7,441 nt of DNA from Massilia sp. UBA2709. GTDB taxonomy: Bacteria; Pseudomonadota; Gammaproteobacteria; Burkholderiales; Burkholderiaceae_D. The notes beneath the pieces are model-generated. The model saw nothing but the letters and a program-made list of their open reading frames with translations. It did not search any database and was not told the DNA's origin. The translations under genes and the position numbers were made by a program. Position 1 is the stretch's first letter; each line of letters starts with the position of its first letter. Location of the stretch: NCBI GenBank assembly GCA_002354135.1, contig DEKZ01000445.1:1-7441 (forward strand), in the 5' to 3' direction. This document shows, in pieces, positions 5,680 through 7,441 of the stretch.

Positions 5680-5702
5680 CGCCAGCCGCGCCAGGAGATT
5701 CC

Positions 5703-7441
5703 ATGCCGACCTACCGTTCCCACACCACCACCCAGGGCCGCAACATGGCGGGCGCACGCGCACTGTGGCGCGCGACCGGCATGAAGGACGGCGACTTCGA
5801 CAAGCCGATCATCGCCGTCGTCAATTCCTTCACCCAGTTCGTGCCCGGCCACGTGCACCTGAAGGACCTGGGCCAGCTGGTGGCGCGCGAGATCGAAGCG
5901 GCGGGCGGGGTCGCCAAGGAGTTCAACACGATCGCCGTCGACGACGGCATCGCCATGGGCCACGGCGGCATGCTGTATTCCCTGCCCTCGCGCGACCTGA
6001 TCGCCGACTCGGTGGAATACATGGTGAATGCGCACTGCGCCGACGCCATGGTCTGCATCTCGAACTGCGACAAGATCACGCCCGGCATGCTGATGGCCGC
6101 GATGCGCCTGAACATCCCGGTCGTCTTCGTGTCCGGCGGCCCGATGGAGGCCGGCAAGGTGGTCAAGGTCGTCAACAACGGCAGGAAGGTCATCAAGCTC
6201 GACCTGGTGGACGCCATGATCAAGGCCGGCGATTCCACCGTGTCGGATGCCGACGTGGCCGAGATCGAGCGCTCGGCCTGCCCGACCTGCGGTTCCTGCT
6301 CGGGCATGTTCACGGCCAATTCGATGAACTGCCTGACCGAGGCGCTCGGCCTGTCCCTGCCCGGCAACGGCACCATCGTCGCCACCCATGCCGACCGCAA
6401 GGAACTGTTCCTCAAGGCCGGCCGCCTGATCGTCGAGCTGGCCAAACGCCACTACGAGGGCGACGATTACTCGGTGCTGCCGCGCTCGATCGCCACCCGG
6501 GCGGCGTTCGAGAACGCCATGGCGCTCGACGTCTCGATGGGCGGCTCGACCAACACGGTGCTGCACCTGCTGGCCGCCGCCCACGAGGCCCAGGTCGAGT
6601 TCACGATGGCCGACATCGACCGCATCTCGCGCCAGGTGCCCTGCCTGTGCAAGGTGGCGCCGATGACCGACAAGTTCCACATCGAGGACGTGCACCGCGC
6701 CGGCGGCGTCGTCGCCATCCTGGGCGAGCTGGCGCGCGCCGGCCTGCTCGACACCTCGGTGCCGACCGTGCACAGCCCTACCCTCGGGGACGCCATCGAG
6801 CAGTACGACATCCGCCGCAGCGACGACCGGGCAGTGCACCAGCTGTTCCGCGCCGCGCCCGGCGGGGTGCCGACCCAGGTGGCGTTCTCGCAGTCCGAGC
6901 GCTTCCCGGACAACGACCTGGACCGCAGCCTGGGCTGCATCCGCGACCGCGCGCACGCCTATTCCGAGGACGGCGGCCTGGCGGTCCTGTACGGGAACAT
7001 CGCCGAGAAGGGCTGCATCGTGAAGACCGCCGGCGTGGACGAGAGCATCCTGAAGTTCTCGGGCAAGGCGCGCGTGTTCGAAAGCCAGGACGCCGCGGTG
7101 GAAGCGATCCTGGACGACCGGGTGCAGGCCGGCGACGTGGTCATCATCCGCTACGAAGGTCCGAAGGGCGGCCCCGGCATGCAGGAAATGCTATACCCGA
7201 CGTCCTATATCAAGTCGAAAGGTCTGGGCAAGACCTGCGCGCTGTTTACGGACGGCCGCTTCTCCGGCGGCTCGTCGGGCCTGGTGATCGGCCACGCCTC
7301 GCCGGAAGCGGCCGAGGGCGGCGCGATCGGCCTGGTGGAAGAAGGCGACATGATCGACATCGACATCCCGGCGCGCACCATCGACCTGCGCGTGCCGGCC
7401 GGCGTGCTGGCGCAGCGGCGCGCGGCAATGGAAGCGCGCGG
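5703..7441 (+). CDS. ilvD: dihydroxy-acid dehydratase (3' end outside window)
   Basis: About 580 codons are visible, without a stop, of an enzyme that is about 617 residues in its E. coli-like class. It dehydrates 2,3-dihydroxyisovalerate and 2,3-dihydroxy-3-methylvalerate to the 2-keto acids in valine, leucine and isoleucine synthesis, and its keto-acid product also feeds pantothenate. It is a cytoplasmic iron-sulfur enzyme. Near-identity to the family is plain: RNMAGARALWRATGM (13-27), AVVNSFTQFVPGH (38-50), AVDDGIAMGHGGMLYSLPSR (78-97), SNCDKITPGM (120-129, Cys122), CPTCGSC (193-199) then SGMFTANSMNCLTEALGL, and later MGGSTNTVLHLLAAA, GPKGGPGMQEMLYPTS and TDGRFSGG. The ATG at 5703 has AGGAG at 5693-5697, five bases ahead, and matches the family's start (MPTYRS). 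No lesion is seen. Confidence 0.97.
   Translation, partial: MPTYRSHTTTQGRNMAGARALWRATGMKDGDFDKPIIAVVNSFTQFVPGHVHLKDLGQLVAREIEAAGGVAKEFNTIAVDDGIAMGHGGMLYSLPSRDLIADSVEYMVNAHCADAMVCISNCDKITPGMLMAAMRLNIPVVFVSGGPMEAGKVVKVVNNGRKVIKLDLVDAMIKAGDSTVSDADVAEIERSACPTCGSCSGMFTANSMNCLTEALGLSLPGNGTIVATHADRKELFLKAGRLIVELAKRHYEGDDYSVLPRSIATRAAFENAMALDVSMGGSTNTVLHLLAAAHEAQVEFTMADIDRISRQVPCLCKVAPMTDKFHIEDVHRAGGVVAILGELARAGLLDTSVPTVHSPTLGDAIEQYDIRRSDDRAVHQLFRAAPGGVPTQVAFSQSERFPDNDLDRSLGCIRDRAHAYSEDGGLAVLYGNIAEKGCIVKTAGVDESILKFSGKARVFESQDAAVEAILDDRVQAGDVVIIRYEGPKGGPGMQEMLYPTSYIKSKGLGKTCALFTDGRFSGGSSGLVIGHASPEAAEGGAIGLVEEGDMIDIDIPARTIDLRVPAGVLAQRRAAMEAR

Larger units (their letters stand above)
5321..5702. other. 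382-base gene-free region between the MBL gene and ilvD
   Basis: I see no convincing protein gene here. It holds a weak plus-strand hairpin just after the MBL stop, a minus-strand terminator with a purine/pyrimidine-rich flank (candidate small RNA), a direct repeat of GATATCCG at 5484-5491 and 5506-5513 (start-to-start 22 bases, about two helical turns), and an AT-rich stretch at 5600-5680 that probably contains the ilvD promoter. The 66-codon plus-strand frame at 5439-5639 has no protein-like features. Confidence 0.6.

Noticed and set aside
5673..6956. 427-codon minus-strand open frame opposite ilvD
   Set aside because: It is the antisense of a fully conserved ilvD, with low-complexity His/Val/Gly/Arg composition and no recognisable fold.

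Overview
The window looks like chromosome from a high-GC betaproteobacterium, most likely Oxalobacteraceae (Massilia/Duganella type). This rests on the base composition, the codon use and an IlvD of the long Escherichia coli-like class. The lineage call is from memory of such proteins, not from a search.

Layout. Position 2-247 is the 3' end of an unrecognised plus-strand gene. Next is a complete LLM-class flavin-dependent monooxygenase (458-1549, plus), convergent with a small isochorismatase-like cysteine hydrolase (1620-2168, minus). Upstream of the hydrolase, also on the minus strand, are two adjacent GlxA-type AraC regulators, each a DJ-1/PfpI-like domain plus a C-terminal AraC DNA-binding domain (2353-3288 and 3340-4233). 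Divergent from the second regulator is an exported metallo-beta-lactamase-fold hydrolase (4430-5320, plus). After a 382-base gap comes ilvD (from 5703, plus), cut by the window end at about codon 580.

Two things stand out. First, the three enzyme genes each carry the same upstream element, TGGC-N17-TGKC-N6-GYCA, with identical internal spacing. For the hydrolase and the MBL gene it also starts exactly 98 bases before the start codon. This suggests one regulon of oxidoreductase, cysteine hydrolase and MBL hydrolase under GlxA-type control. Yet both regulators carry a lesion as read here. The first has a one-base frameshift that replaces the end of its AraC domain; the second has an in-frame amber codon at position 13 of its natural N-terminus. 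Either regulatory control is decaying or the assembly has errors.

Second, the MBL-ilvD gap holds a good intrinsic terminator on the minus strand, although no minus-strand gene lies upstream of it. The implied transcript of about 80 nt has three anti-Shine-Dalgarno-like CUCC motifs and is a candidate regulatory small RNA. IlvD is a housekeeping branched-chain amino-acid enzyme and appears unrelated to the regulator/enzyme cluster.
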